Source of the DNA: Entamoeba histolytica HM-1:IMSS
Taxonomy: Eukaryota > Evosea > Mastigamoebida > Endamoebidae
Reading direction: 5' to 3'
Assembly (NCBI RefSeq): GCF_000208925.1
Contig: NW_001915077.1
Span: forward strand, 1 to 27,355
Length of the DNA: 27,355 nt
Of the stretch, positions 1 to 9,392 are shown one piece after another. Positions within the stretch are counted from its first letter, which is position 1, and the number at the start of each line of letters is the position of its first letter. The translations under genes were made by a program, and so were the position numbers. The notes beneath the pieces are model-generated. The model saw only the letters and a program-made list of their open reading frames with translations. It was not told the origin of the DNA and searched no databases.

Positions 1-39
1 TTTCTTTTTATTCTTTTATATCATTCATTCTCTTCTTTT

Positions 40-261
40 TCAATTATTTGCTTTTTTTCGTTGCCGTTTTCTTCTTCTTTCTGTTTCATCCATCCTATCA
101 AATATTCCTTCTCCTCTTTTAATTGCTTCTGAGTATGTTTCATTATCTTTTATTTCAAATACTTCATTTTTAATACTTCCTATATAATATTGATAATTCT
201 TAGTAGTATCATCAATTGATTGTTGAATATTTGGAAGTGTTTCTATTACTTCTTTAAACAT
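40..261 (-). CDS. Short hypothetical ORF, possibly a gene fragment
   Basis: A 73-codon frame with a mixed, protein-like composition: an acidic/polar N-terminal half and a very basic tail (RRRKRQRKK) just before the stop. I recognise no domain. The same frame stays open for about 13 codons upstream of the ATG before a stop near 295, so the chosen start is not firm. It lies at the edge of the window, beside AT-rich DNA, and could be a remnant of a larger gene or a repeat-encoded piece. No GAAC-type promoter element is evident directly upstream. The composition is seen in the sequence; whether it is expressed is unknown. Confidence 0.3.
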   Translation of the reverse strand: MFKEVIETLPNIQQSIDDTTKNYQYYIGSIKNEVFEIKDNETYSEAIKRGEGIFDRMDETERRRKRQRKKANN

Positions 262-552
262 TTGATTATTCTTGTTTATTAATTCTTCAATTTTAATTTA
301 ATTTGATGTTTATAAGTTCAAAATATGGATGTTTAAATAGTTAAATACACGTTATTAACAAATAAAGTCAATCATTATTTTTATCACCTTTCTATTTTAA
401 ATAAATGTTATTTTTATCATTTTACAATAACAATAAATATATAATAATATTAATAATATAATAATAATAAAATTATAATAAAATTATAATATTGTTATTT
501 TCTATAATTAGTTTATTTTAAGATGAATATTCTATAACACATGTTATAGTTG
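262..552. other. AT-rich intergenic DNA, no gene seen
   Basis: Very AT-rich sequence with runs of ATAATA/AATAAT between about 430 and 495. Nothing coding is recognisable here. Confidence 0.6.
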
Positions 553-697
553 TTATTTAACTTCACCAATGATAAACCATTTTGATTTTTGAGAATCAAC
601 AAAAACAATCAGTGAATTTCAATTTACATTCAATGCTTTATCCTAATAAATAAAGTCACATCAACATTGATATAGGTAATTATCTCATCAAAAAATA
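553..697 (-). pseudogene. Decayed coding relic with a possible Sec63/C2-like edge
   Basis: Reading the minus strand gives a coding-like stretch that ends in NSLIVFVDSQKSKWFIIGEV plus one Lys and a TAA at 553-555. It is preceded by an in-frame TGA and then, in another frame, by an open run starting FFDEIITYINVDVTLFIR. The beta-strand pattern followed by a K-W-F-I-I-G-E-V segment loosely recalls the C-terminal strands of Sec63 domains in Ski2-like helicases (Brr2, ASCC3). That is an inference from pattern only. A stop and a frame change within about 145 bases make it a pseudogene fragment. Confidence 0.3.
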
Positions 698-1910
698 TTA
701 TAGTACAATGATAATTGGTTATTCAACAGTTAATTTTATTCAATGATCATTTTATTTCTTATATGTTTCATTGTCAAATCTATTTAGAAAATAAATAAAG
801 GAGTAAAAAGAAATAAAATTTGAAGAGATGCAAAAGAAATGTTCTGTAAGTCTTCCATAACATGAATAAAATGAATTTACAAAACGTTTGTTTTTAACAA
901 TAAACAACATTTAATATAACAATTTCAAATAAATAAAATATCATAAAAAGAAAATCAATTATTATAAAGATAATATAACAATTCAAATACTTAAACAATA
1001 TTTTTATGAACAAAAACAAAAGAAATAAAGAAATACAAATATGAGATAAGAAAAGTAAAATAGAATATAACATGACACAATGATGAAATAATAAGATAAT
1101 AAAGAAGAAATAATAGAAATAAACAGAATAATAAATGAAAATGAAAAGAAGATAAAATAAGAAATGAATAAGAAATGTAAAAGAAGAGAATGTCTAAAAC
1201 ATGTTATAAAAGAAATAATAAAAAAGAAATTAATGAAATATATCAAAATATACAAAATAAGAATCATTCATCTACACTAATAAACAATTAAAGAATAAAT
1301 AGAATGAAATATAATAATAAATTGAAAATGAACAAATAATAATTACATTAAATGATAAATGAAATGATGTGGTGTTTATAATGATAAAATAACAAGAAAT
1401 AAATAATAATAATAATATAATATAATATAAATAAACAAAATAATAAATAAACATGAAATAATAAATGAATATATGAAGAGATGAGAGTAACTAAAATAAC
1501 AAATAAAAGAAATGTTATGAGGAAGAAATGGAGAATAAAAACACGAGAAAATACAAAGAAAATAAACAACAATACAAATAAAAATTGTAAAAACAAAATA
1601 AGGATAGAAAATAAAAAATAACGAATGAAGTGAAACAAGAAATAATCAATAACAATGAATAAATCATAAAAGCAATATATTTATATAGTATATAAAACAA
1701 ATGAAATACACAACAAATGATAATTGTAAATGATATAAAGATAAAACTAATACTGATTAATAAAATAGAAATGTATAAAACAACCTAGATAAAATAAGAC
1801 AAATTAATAGAATAAATTAAATTAAATTCAATAATAATTACAATAAATTGAATAATCAATAAAGAAACAATAAAAAGAATAAAGAACAAAACATAATAAT
1901 TTTAAATTTA
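698..1910. other. Purine-rich low-complexity DNA, no gene supported
   Basis: From about 900 to 1900 the plus strand is dominated by A and G (AATAA, GAAAT, GAATAA words). This makes long open frames on the minus strand that would encode only Phe/Ile/Leu/Ser/Tyr. Such frames follow from composition and are not listed as genes. No repeat unit, RNA gene or promoter stands out. Confidence 0.55.
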
Positions 1911-2253
1911 AATGATGATAAAAGATATAATGAATAAAAACATGAAATAACTAATGAAATACCAGTAAATAGAAATATAGAACTAGTTCATAAACAATGT
2001 ATTTAACAAAATGAATGAAATAATCTCAAATTAATAAAATCTAGTAATTTTTCTTCAAATGAAAATGAAAGATTTGATAAAAATAAAAAGATTTCAATTA
2101 CTGAAACTAAAAGAACCAGATGAAGAACTGTCATTAATAAAAGAAAGAACAGTTTCTTGAATAAGGAAGAATAATGAAATCATAAACAAAATCAAAGTAA
2201 CAAAAAATATTATCATTACAACAAATGGAGTTGATGTAATAATATCTATATAA
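1911..2253 (+). pseudogene. Decayed coding relic upstream of the permease 3' end
   Basis: The plus strand reads as varied, protein-like sequence (for example ITNEIPVNRNIELVHKQCI and ERFDKNKKISITETKRTR), interrupted by three in-frame stops. It then shifts frame near 2090 into a 54-codon stretch holding LKEPDEELSLIKER and KVTKNIIITTNGVDVIISI, with one internal TGA at 2158-2160 and a final TAA at 2251-2253. The amino-acid variety contrasts with the low-complexity DNA before it. I do not recognise the family. It converges on the permease gene, whose stop is 26 bases away. Confidence 0.35.
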
Positions 2254-2278
2254 TAAATCTTATTAATCTTTTAACCTA

Positions 2279-3652
2279 TCAAAATAAAATAAACAAACTT
2301 GTAAATGGTGTTTTAGGTTTTATAGTAAATAATGTAAATCCATTAAAACGATATAATGACATAAATATAAATAAACAAGGAAGAGTAAAAGCAAGGAAAA
2401 ATGCAATAATTCCAGCAAAATCAAAAATAATTTCTAATGAATCAATAAAACAAGTCAAAATAAAAGGAGGGAATATTGCTAAAGCACGAGAAATATATTT
2501 ACATTTCTTTGGATGATTAAGAACATATCTGTGTGGGAATAAATTTTCAATATTCATTGCTAATGTATTTGATAAAATAGGAAATGAACTTGTTAAATTA
2601 AAAACAGGGAAAAAGAGGATAAGATATTTAATAATATATGCAAACCATAATTCCTTCCCTTCTCCCCAACCTCCATTTCTTCCAGTATATGTTGACCAAT
2701 TTAATGTTACAGGTGTTAATACTTTACCATTAAAAGTATATGAACAAATAACAGCAATTAATGCATAAAAAACTGATGCAATTGATAAAGCAGAGATAAT
2801 AGGTAAATTAACTTTTCTTTTTTCTCCCTTAACTGGTGAAATAATACTTGGTATTGTATGTTGAACAACAAAAGCAAAGGCTGTATGTGTAAATACAGTT
2901 CCAAATCCATTCCAATAAAAATCAAAAACATTTCGTTCATTAGTTAATGGACCATCCACAATTACTTGTATTATACAAGTAATTATCATTACAGTAAATG
3001 AACCAAAACGTACAATAGTTAATATGATGTGAACAATTGCTTGTTTTCCTACATCAAGAAAACTTAATGGAATTACAACTAATCCATAAATGATTAATGA
3101 TCCATAGTATGTTAATTGACATTCCCATGAATCTAAAAAGTGATTCTTTGAATGGCAATAATCTTGATTTCCAATAATAATCCAAATAATTGTTGTAAAT
3201 GTTTTAATACATGTAGCAACATATGCCCATAATCCTGCATAACAATTAAGTACTAATGACAAATTAGCAAAAAACTTTAATGGATAACTTCCTAATCTAT
3301 ATCCCATTTCAGTATATCCATACGTCTCTTTAATAAAACATTTATTTTCTTCAATAATTTGTGGACTTTCCTTGAAAGACTTTGGTAAAATATTTAATCT
3401 ACTCAATGCTTCAAGAACATATCCTGAAGTGATGTTATTAACAATAAAAAATAGAATTAAAACCATTAAACTTGGATAAACTCCTGCTTCATAATAAGCA
3501 AAAGGTAATCCAAATATTCCTGTTCCAATAGCTGCATTAATAATCAATGGAAATACAGAGAAAGTTGTTATTGTTTTTATTTTCTTATTACCTTCATTTA
3601 AAGGTTCTTTTTCAATGTTTTCAATAGGTTGTAATAAAGGCTGGTCGTTCAT
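2279..3652 (-). CDS. Amino acid transporter, AAAP/Aa_trans family
   Basis: The 457-residue product is a multi-pass membrane protein with about 10-11 hydrophobic segments. The N-terminal cytosolic tail (residues 1-28) is acidic and polar. The first membrane helix (about 30-53) contains AAIGTGIFGLPFAYYEAG, which matches the hallmark first segment of the amino acid/auxin permease family, where the G-x-G-x-x-x-L-P pattern breaks the helix at the substrate site. Further segments lie near 58-80, 127-160, 182-200, 205-233, 252-272, 285-305, 335-360, 388-408 and 412-433. A Cys/Trp-containing loop at 161-180 probably faces outside. It likely carries amino acids across the plasma membrane or an endolysosomal membrane; the substrate cannot be read from sequence. 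The length is normal for the family and no intron is needed. The start is the first ATG after stops. Confidence 0.88.
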   Translation of the reverse strand: MNDQPLLQPIENIEKEPLNEGNKKIKTITTFSVFPLIINAAIGTGIFGLPFAYYEAGVYPSLMVLILFFIVNNITSGYVLEALSRLNILPKSFKESPQIIEENKCFIKETYGYTEMGYRLGSYPLKFFANLSLVLNCYAGLWAYVATCIKTFTTIIWIIIGNQDYCHSKNHFLDSWECQLTYYGSLIIYGLVVIPLSFLDVGKQAIVHIILTIVRFGSFTVMIITCIIQVIVDGPLTNERNVFDFYWNGFGTVFTHTAFAFVVQHTIPSIISPVKGEKRKVNLPIISALSIASVFYALIAVICSYTFNGKVLTPVTLNWSTYTGRNGGWGEGKELWFAYIIKYLILFFPVFNLTSSFPILSNTLAMNIENLFPHRYVLNHPKKCKYISRALAIFPPFILTCFIDSLEIIFDFAGIIAFFLAFTLPCLFIFMSLYRFNGFTLFTIKPKTPFTSLFILF

Positions 3653-4167
3653 GGCTTATGCAAACAATCTATTTTTCAGTTTTTATAGAAATAAACCTAA
3701 ATAGACTTTATTCCCCCTACCCCAAAAGTTGTAAACATAGAATCTTCTTCTATTGTTTTTATTTTGTTCTATTTTATAACCCTTTTAACTAATTAACCCT
3801 CAATAAATTTTAATTATTTAACTACATTTCGTTGCTATTTTCATTTAGAATAAGTAATTTCACTCAATTTTTATGCTGTCTATTTCAAGTACAAAACCAA
3901 ACTAAACGTTAATTATAATATATGTTAAATATTAATAATGAGAAACAAATGTCTATTTTTAAATTTATGGAAATAAATCAAACAAAAAACTAATGAAATG
4001 GAAATATAATTTAATTAACTCTAAATATTAAATGAAAAAAATAAAAATAAATACAGTTTAAATTACTAATGTTATTTAACTAAATGTAATAAATAATAGA
4101 TAGGAATAGATTATCCAATAAATATACATTTTAATTACCTCTCAAATAAAGTATTAAAATAATTCAA
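3653..4167. other. Intergenic spacer, no gene seen
   Basis: AT-rich spacer between two minus-strand genes. It holds the presumed promoter of the permease (T/A-rich, with a C-rich patch CCCCCTACCCC near 3713-3723 on the plus strand) and the 3' region of the next gene. I see no RNA gene or repeat. Confidence 0.55.
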
Positions 4168-4935
4168 TTAATTTAAGAAATTAACTAACTCATTTGTTGA
4201 TGAAGAAATTATATTTTTAATTAATTCTTTCAATGAATCAAATGTAGAATAACTGTGTTTAATTATTGTGAAATATAAATCAACATATTCATTAGGAAAT
4301 ATACCATTTTCAATATCTTTAAATAATGGAAGAATTGAATGAATTATTTTAGAATGAACAACTTCAGTTTGATTATTCAAAACACACGAATAAAAAGCTT
4401 CAAGTAAAGTCATTTTATCAATGATTAAATTCTTTTCAAAATTATCACATAAATAATCAACACAAAATCCAATAAGATTTGGATTACTTATAATAATTGC
4501 TTTAAGACATTTAAGAACTAAACTATAATCTTCATCTTCACATCGTTTTAATAATCTCCCAACAATTTCTAATGTATTTAAAGTAATACAAGTATTCATC
4601 CTTGTTTCTAATAATGCATTTTTTAATTGACAAATAACATACATATCAATAGCATCATTATTTGATTCTTCAAGTATAGTTTGTAGTATTTGAACATATG
4701 TACCTTCTTCTTGGTTGATATCATATGAGGTATTGTCTCCCCATAATCGTTTAGTGTAGTTAATTGTTTGTTCATTCATTTGAGTTGTAATAAGTAAACC
4801 AAGATATTCATTTTCTTTTCTTAATACATTATTCTCTTCTTCTATAATTTCTATTCTTTGTTTTAGCTCATTCATTTCTTTTCTCATATTTTTGAACTCT
4901 TGAATAATTCTGTCATTAGAAACTATTTCTTCCAT
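4168..4935 (-). CDS. Coiled-coil protein with helical repeat-like body
   Basis: The 255-residue product is not assigned to a named family. Residues about 8-48 form a heptad-rich coiled coil (KNMRKEMNELKQRIEIIEEE and on), suggesting dimerisation. The remaining 200 residues are rich in Leu/Ile/Asn/Cys with alternating amphipathic helices (for example LKCLKAIIISNPNLIGFCVD and LLEAFYSCVL), as expected of an armadillo- or HEAT-like solenoid. That fold is an inference. No catalytic motif, signal peptide or membrane helix is visible. Codon use matches the neighbouring genes, and a GAAC element sits 13 bases upstream of the start, supporting a real gene. It may be an adaptor or scaffold protein, but the function is unknown. 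Confidence 0.75.
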   Translation of the reverse strand: MEEIVSNDRIIQEFKNMRKEMNELKQRIEIIEEENNVLRKENEYLGLLITTQMNEQTINYTKRLWGDNTSYDINQEEGTYVQILQTILEESNNDAIDMYVICQLKNALLETRMNTCITLNTLEIVGRLLKRCEDEDYSLVLKCLKAIIISNPNLIGFCVDYLCDNFEKNLIIDKMTLLEAFYSCVLNNQTEVVHSKIIHSILPLFKDIENGIFPNEYVDLYFTIIKHSYSTFDSLKELIKNIISSSTNELVNFLN

Positions 4936-4947
4936 ATGAAATAATTA

Positions 4948-4951
4948 GTTC
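4948..4951 (-). promoter_or_regulatory. GAAC core promoter element
   Basis: On the minus strand the sequence AAAGAACTAATT precedes the ATG at 4935 by about a dozen bases. GAAC is the Entamoeba-specific core element found between the TATA-like box and the initiator; here it lies close to the start, implying a very short 5' UTR. Confidence 0.45.
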
Positions 4952-5559
4952 TTTCTTTTTCTATATCCAAATCAAAAAAAATTTAAAATTATTTAAACAA
5001 TAAAAAAAAAAATTAACTAACTGAAAGTACATAAAAAGAATTGATGAAATAATTAAACAAATATATGTATATATATATATATTTAAATTACTCAAAAATC
5101 AAAATGAAGTTATTATCTGTTTTTTTTTTCAATTAAATATTAAATAGTCTCATTAATATACTTATGTTATATAAATTATATACTGTTTTGTTGAATATTT
5201 TGTCTCTTTTATCTAATATAATATTATTTATTTATAATTGTTATTCAATTACTATCTATAAATTATTTTTCTATGTTGTATCATTCTATAACTTTTCATT
5301 TACTAGTTGAATTATAATTGAAATTAGCAATAACCATCATCTAGAATCAGTTTCTTGTTTCATTCAAAAAACTATTTCAAATTTGTTGTATTATTTAACA
5401 AGTTCATTACTTGTTTTTATTACATGAGAATAGTTGATAAAAATTTACTGAATTACAACGATGTAATGAGTTGTGTATTGAAATAGAAAATAGTCAATTA
5501 AAAAATAAAGTACAATTATATATTTACTTAAATGATTTATACTTTAAGGTTTATTTTTA
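4952..5559. other. AT-rich intergenic DNA with a short coding-like scrap
   Basis: Mostly low-complexity DNA, including an alternating TATATATA run at about 5067-5082 and homopolymer A and T tracts. On the plus strand at about 5440-5560 a short open run reads ELQRCNELCIEIENSQLKNK and on to a TAG. It has coiled-coil character like the N-terminus of the gene at 4168-4935, but no ATG. It may be a decayed exon; the evidence is thin. Confidence 0.4.
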
Positions 5560-5581
5560 GACTAGATGGTATTTTCTAGTC
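5560..5581 (+). repeat. Perfect 7-bp inverted repeat upstream of a small gene
   Basis: GACTAGA (5560-5566) and TCTAGTC (5575-5581) are exact reverse complements around an 8-base loop. The palindrome lies about 50 bases before the start of the small gene at 5633. It could be a protein-binding site or a chance palindrome. Confidence 0.45.
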
Positions 5582-5602
5582 CAATTCATCTTTTTATTGT
5601 AT

Positions 5603-5606
5603 GAAC
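5603..5606 (+). promoter_or_regulatory. GAAC core promoter element
   Basis: The sequence GTATGAACTTAG matches the Entamoeba AATGAACT core element and lies 27 bases before the ATG at 5633. It is the best support that the small ORF downstream is transcribed. Confidence 0.5.
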
Positions 5607-5632
5607 TTAGTAACGCTTTCAATTATTATTAA

Positions 5633-5872
5633 ATGACTGAAAAACTTAGCTTATCATCTCTTCAAAAGAGATTTGTTGCTTTAACTCAACAATTTCATGA
5701 TATTATTGTCCTAACAATGTCAGAGCCAAATACTCCAACCATTGAACCAACAACCAACAGAACATCTTCTCATCATTTACCATCACCATTAATATTATTT
5801 TTAATATACTTTATAATAACAACAATAGTTTTAATTTTAATTGATTCATATTTGATTTACAGTTTTTATTAA
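5633..5872 (+). CDS. Small tail-anchored membrane protein, function unknown
   Basis: The 79-residue product has a polar N-terminal half with a Ser/Thr/Pro/Asn-rich linker (residues about 30-50). It ends in one strongly hydrophobic segment (about 52-79, LILFLIYFIITTIVLILI and onward), with almost nothing after it. That layout fits a tail-anchored protein inserted post-translationally in the ER or an endomembrane, facing the cytosol. I see no SNARE zero-layer pattern or other named motif. Its GAAC element and the tight convergent spacing (60 bases) to the phosphatase gene support a real gene. It could also be the end of a longer spliced gene. Confidence 0.55.
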   Translation: MTEKLSLSSLQKRFVALTQQFHDIIVLTMSEPNTPTIEPTTNRTSSHHLPSPLILFLIYFIITTIVLILIDSYLIYSFY

Positions 5873-5932
5873 GAAAAAGAAACAAAAAGAAGAGTATATT
5901 GAAGAATTTAACTAGTTGAAACAACAACTCTT

Positions 5933-7354
5933 TTAGAAAACACCTCTAAATGAAGCATAAGCCATTGCTGGAATATTTGGATGTTGAGAAGCTTCAAAAG
6001 TAAGAGGTTCTAATTTACAGATAACATTAGATTCTTTGTTATCTGTAATGACATGGATATATGCTCCTTTATTATTCATTTGGTCACAATAATTAGGTGC
6101 ACTAAATACAGTAATTAAACGACCTTCAGCTCCCCATTCATATCCGTTCATCTTCATTTCATGACTTCTAACTATATATTGAAGATTATTTCCATCAAGG
6201 AAATTATGTGTTATATCAGGTCCAAATGATTTACCACATCCACGAATACTAGGAGATGATCCATTAGAAGTTTGTGGATCAGCCCAAAGAAGAGCAGATG
6301 CAATTGATCCTTCTTGTGGATCACAACCTCTTTTAATCTTCTTAATATCATCTAATGAAATGTACATTGGTGGAATACCTCCATGAACAACAAATACTTT
6401 AGAGTCAATGACATGACAATAAGGAAGTTGCATAAAAACATCAGAAAATGCAAGATAAACATTTTCATTATACTTAGTTTTTACTTCTCCTTCAAACCCA
6501 TACATTGCATTCATTGCACGAGTTTCATGATTTCCACGTGCAAGAAAAACTGAATTTGGATAAATAATCATAAAAGAAAATAATGTCAAAACACATTCTA
6601 CTCCAAAACTTCCTCTATCAACAAAATCTCCATTAAAAAGATAAACATTATCTTCAGATGGTAATCCATTTATTTCAAATAAATGAATTAAATCAAAGAA
6701 TTGTCCATGAATATCTCCTACAATTGTCATTCTCTTTCCTTGAGTATTAATTTCTTCTAATACATTTCTCTTCTTTAAAATTTCACTTGCTTCTTCAATA
6801 ATTCTAAGACAATATTTTAAATGAATTGCACATTTTCCATATTGACAATTTGATTTCATTGCTTCATAAATTTCTTGAACATTTTCTTTTGTAATTGGTT
6901 TATCATCTTCAATTTTTATTGTTGATGTTGATGCATCAATATCTCTCCATGATATTGTTTGTTTTTCATCTTCTACTGAAATAGCTTCAAAAAATAATTG
7001 TTCTCTTCTTTTTTCTTTTAATCCTTTTAACATTGAATTAATCATACCATCTTTAGGTGATAATTTCTTTGCTTTCTCACATGCTGAAATAGCTTCTTGT
7101 AATTGTCCTAATGCTGCAAATGCAGATGCTTGTCTATAATATCCTTTAACAAAATTTGGATCAATTTCAACACATCGTTCTGCATCTGAGATAGCAGCTT
7201 TATAACATTCTAATTTAATATAACAAATAGCACGATTTGAATAATGAACAGCTTGTTCTGGTTCTTCTAAAATAGCCTTATTATACATCTGAAGTGCTCT
7301 TGTAAAATCTCCTTGTTTAAAATATTGACCACCTTGTTCTCTATATGATGACAT
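5933..7354 (-). CDS. PPP5C-like: TPR-containing Ser/Thr protein phosphatase (PP5 type)
   Basis: The 473-residue product has the PP5 architecture: three TPR helix pairs at about residues 1-34, 35-68 and 69-102, a linker, then a PPP-family catalytic domain from about 165 to 470. Metal and catalytic signatures are intact: GDIHGQ (213-218), GDFVDRG (242-248), RGNHE (273-277), HGG (324-326), LLWADP (355-360), RSHE (396-399) and SAPNYC (418-423). The TPRs in this family bind Hsp90 C-termini and also fold back to inhibit the phosphatase. Length is close to other PP5 proteins. It should dephosphorylate Ser/Thr residues on chaperone clients in the cytosol and nucleus. No intron is needed and the start precedes the first TPR directly. 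Confidence 0.97.
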   Translation of the reverse strand: MSSYREQGGQYFKQGDFTRALQMYNKAILEEPEQAVHYSNRAICYIKLECYKAAISDAERCVEIDPNFVKGYYRQASAFAALGQLQEAISACEKAKKLSPKDGMINSMLKGLKEKRREQLFFEAISVEDEKQTISWRDIDASTSTIKIEDDKPITKENVQEIYEAMKSNCQYGKCAIHLKYCLRIIEEASEILKKRNVLEEINTQGKRMTIVGDIHGQFFDLIHLFEINGLPSEDNVYLFNGDFVDRGSFGVECVLTLFSFMIIYPNSVFLARGNHETRAMNAMYGFEGEVKTKYNENVYLAFSDVFMQLPYCHVIDSKVFVVHGGIPPMYISLDDIKKIKRGCDPQEGSIASALLWADPQTSNGSSPSIRGCGKSFGPDITHNFLDGNNLQYIVRSHEMKMNGYEWGAEGRLITVFSAPNYCDQMNNKGAYIHVITDNKESNVICKLEPLTFEASQHPNIPAMAYASFRGVF

Positions 7355-7960
7355 GTTAAACCAATGAAAGGATTTTTACCCTTTTCAAGTTTTTTTCTTC
7401 TTATTTTCTTTTTGATTTTTTCTTTCTTTTCTTCTTTTTACTTTCTTTTATTTTTCACTTAACAAAGAGTCTTTATCTATTGTAGTAATTCTTGAGTCTA
7501 CACAACAACCTAATACTCATCTCTTTTTATAATAAATCATTCAACCCTATTGACCTTTCTATAAATATGAATTTTTGAAAAATAAAAAGAAGAAAATTGG
7601 TAATTCCAACCAAAATGAAATACACAAATAAGAATTCTTTATGCAACAAACTAAGCAATTAAAAACCAATCAAAAGGTAAAATAAAAACTACAATTTCAA
7701 ATAATCTTCTGATATTGTATTGATTATAATTAAAAAAAAAAAGGATAAGAGAAAAAAGAATGAGTGTTAGATTTGTCTAAAAACAAAAATAAATGAAATA
7801 AATATAAATAATTAATACAAATATAATATTATATTGTAAAAAAATAATACAAACGAATTAAAAGAAGTTGATCAAATTATTATCAAACAACACTCAAAAT
7901 TACTAAGAAAAAAAAAAAAGAAAAATAAAGATATAGAAGAGAAAAGAAAAGAATAAATAT
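7355..7960. other. Divergent intergenic region, no gene seen
   Basis: About 600 bases between the divergent phosphatase and isomerase genes. Near the phosphatase start it is T/C-rich on plus (A/G-rich in the sense of that gene); near 7730-7940 it has several A homopolymers. Promoters for both genes must lie here. No RNA gene or repeat stands out. Confidence 0.5.
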
Positions 7961-7976
7961 GAACTAAAAATTGAAC
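7961..7976 (+). promoter_or_regulatory. Two GAAC elements before the isomerase gene
   Basis: GAAC occurs at 7961-7964 and 7973-7976, separated by an AAAAATT initiator-like stretch, 33-49 bases before the ATG at 8010. Entamoeba core promoters combine GAAC with an AAAAATTCA-type initiator, and this arrangement fits. Confidence 0.5.
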
Positions 7977-8009
7977 TTCATGGAATAATTAAAAGTATTT
8001 GTTCTTTCT

Positions 8010-9128
8010 ATGACAGCAGAACCATCTCATATTCAAAGGATTCAAGGTAGAGTTCAACATTATGAATGGGGAAGAGATAAACCATGTTTAGTGTCATCAT
8101 TAAGTGAATTAGAAAATGGACCATATGCAGAAATATGGTATGGAAGTCATAGTAGATTACCATCATTTTTATTTGGAACAAATGAACCAATTGATATTAA
8201 ACTACCATTTCTTTTAAAATTTCTTTCAATTAAGAATCCTTTATCACTCCAAATTCATCCAGATGCTTCTACAGCAGAAATTTTATTTAAAAAAGATCCT
8301 ATTCATTATGTTGATGCTAATGCTAAACCAGAAATATGTATTCCTTTAAGTCAATTTCATTGTTTCTTAGGATTTGTTGATGAAGAACTCTTACGCTTTC
8401 AAATGAAAAATAATCCACCATTAGTAGAAGTATTAAATTATAAAGAAGGAGAAGAAGCACGTACTTTATTAGTAAGAGCACATTTATTAGAAAAAAATAA
8501 AGTGATTAATTATATAAATGAAATGAGTAAATATATTACTTCATTAATTCAAAATGGAAAAACATTATCAAAACATCAAATTTTATTTAATAAATTAGTC
8601 AATAAATTCAAAAATGATGTTGGACTTATTGTTTGTTTTCTTCTTAGATATGAAATATTTGAACCTTATCATGCATTTTTTATTCCTCCTAATTATCCTC
8701 ATGGATATATTGAAGGAGAATGTGTTGAAGCAATGGTTTCAAGTGATAATGTTATTCGATTTGGACTTACTCATAAATTTTGTGATCTTGAAGCTTTACA
8801 ATTCATTCCACATGAAACTTGTAATAGAATTAGTGAAGTAGATAAAGAAATATTAACAATACGTTCAGATGATTATCAAGCTGCTCAATCAATTAGATAT
8901 ATAAATCCAAAACAATATTTAAATAGTTTTATAGTTACTGTTTATCATATTAATAAAGGTTTTACTATTGATGTATCAATTTTAAGTACTTCTTTATTTG
9001 TATTATATAAAGGAAAAGCTAGAATTGAAAATTCTATTTACCAAATTGGTGCTGCTTTCTTAATTAAAGACAGAAATATTTTAACAGTTAATGCTCTTGA
9101 TGATGTTTCACTTGTGTTACTCTCATAA
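8010..9128 (+). CDS. PMI: Mannose-6-phosphate isomerase, type I
   Basis: The 372-residue protein should interconvert fructose 6-phosphate and mannose 6-phosphate in the cytosol, the entry step to GDP-mannose for glycans and GPI anchors. The type I signature blocks are present in order: QHYEWGRDKP near residue 16; NPLSLQIHPD (76-85) with zinc ligands Gln81 and His83; YVDANAKPE (100-108) with ligand Glu108, where many relatives have NHKPE; and PPNYPHGYIEGECVEAM (226-242) with ligand His231, followed by SSDNVIRFGLTHKFCD, where Arg250 is the expected catalytic arginine. A C-terminal beta-sandwich domain completes it. It is slightly shorter than fungal and animal enzymes. The LINE downstream begins 46 bases after the stop. 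Confidence 0.96.
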   Translation: MTAEPSHIQRIQGRVQHYEWGRDKPCLVSSLSELENGPYAEIWYGSHSRLPSFLFGTNEPIDIKLPFLLKFLSIKNPLSLQIHPDASTAEILFKKDPIHYVDANAKPEICIPLSQFHCFLGFVDEELLRFQMKNNPPLVEVLNYKEGEEARTLLVRAHLLEKNKVINYINEMSKYITSLIQNGKTLSKHQILFNKLVNKFKNDVGLIVCFLLRYEIFEPYHAFFIPPNYPHGYIEGECVEAMVSSDNVIRFGLTHKFCDLEALQFIPHETCNRISEVDKEILTIRSDDYQAAQSIRYINPKQYLNSFIVTVYHINKGFTIDVSILSTSLFVLYKGKARIENSIYQIGAAFLIKDRNILTVNALDDVSLVLLS

Positions 9129-9174
9129 TTTCATTGTTACTTCTATTCATTCTTTCCTTTTTTATTTTGATTTT

Positions 9175-9192
9175 TTTCTTAAATAAAATTAT
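9175..9192 (+). repeat. Target-site duplication, left copy
   Basis: TTTCTTAAATAAAATTAT occurs here and again, unchanged, at 13988-14005 just after the LINE 3' end. Eighteen identical bases flanking the element are the mark of target-primed insertion. Confidence 0.9.
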
Positions 9193-9206
9193 AAGATCCT
9201 TTTCCA

Positions 9207-9392
9207 ATGCAGGAAATACAACAAATTTTAATGCCATGGCTATTGTGTAAAACCTTAGGGTCTTGTAAAGAAAAGCAAACAAGACATAGAAATATAAGGT
9301 TATACAACAAAAAAAGAAATGTCAATAGCAATAAATGGCATAACAATTATAATAATAAAGGTAAACAATACACCAAGGAAAATGTATTATAA
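9207..9392 (+). pseudogene. LINE copy 1, ORF1 5' fragment
   Basis: A 61-codon frame containing MPWLLCKTLGSCKEKQT at the 5' end of the element. It ends at a stop exactly where the coiled-coil frame is already open in another phase (open from 9365), so the two are probably one ORF1 split by a frameshift. The same segment in copy 2 carries a TGA in place of the Trp codon. Confidence 0.5.

Noticed and set aside
1004..1700. Several minus-strand open frames of 60-96 codons made of Phe, Ile, Leu, Ser and Tyr
   Set aside because: They are the complement of purine-rich low-complexity DNA. They overlap each other in different frames and show no motif or promoter.
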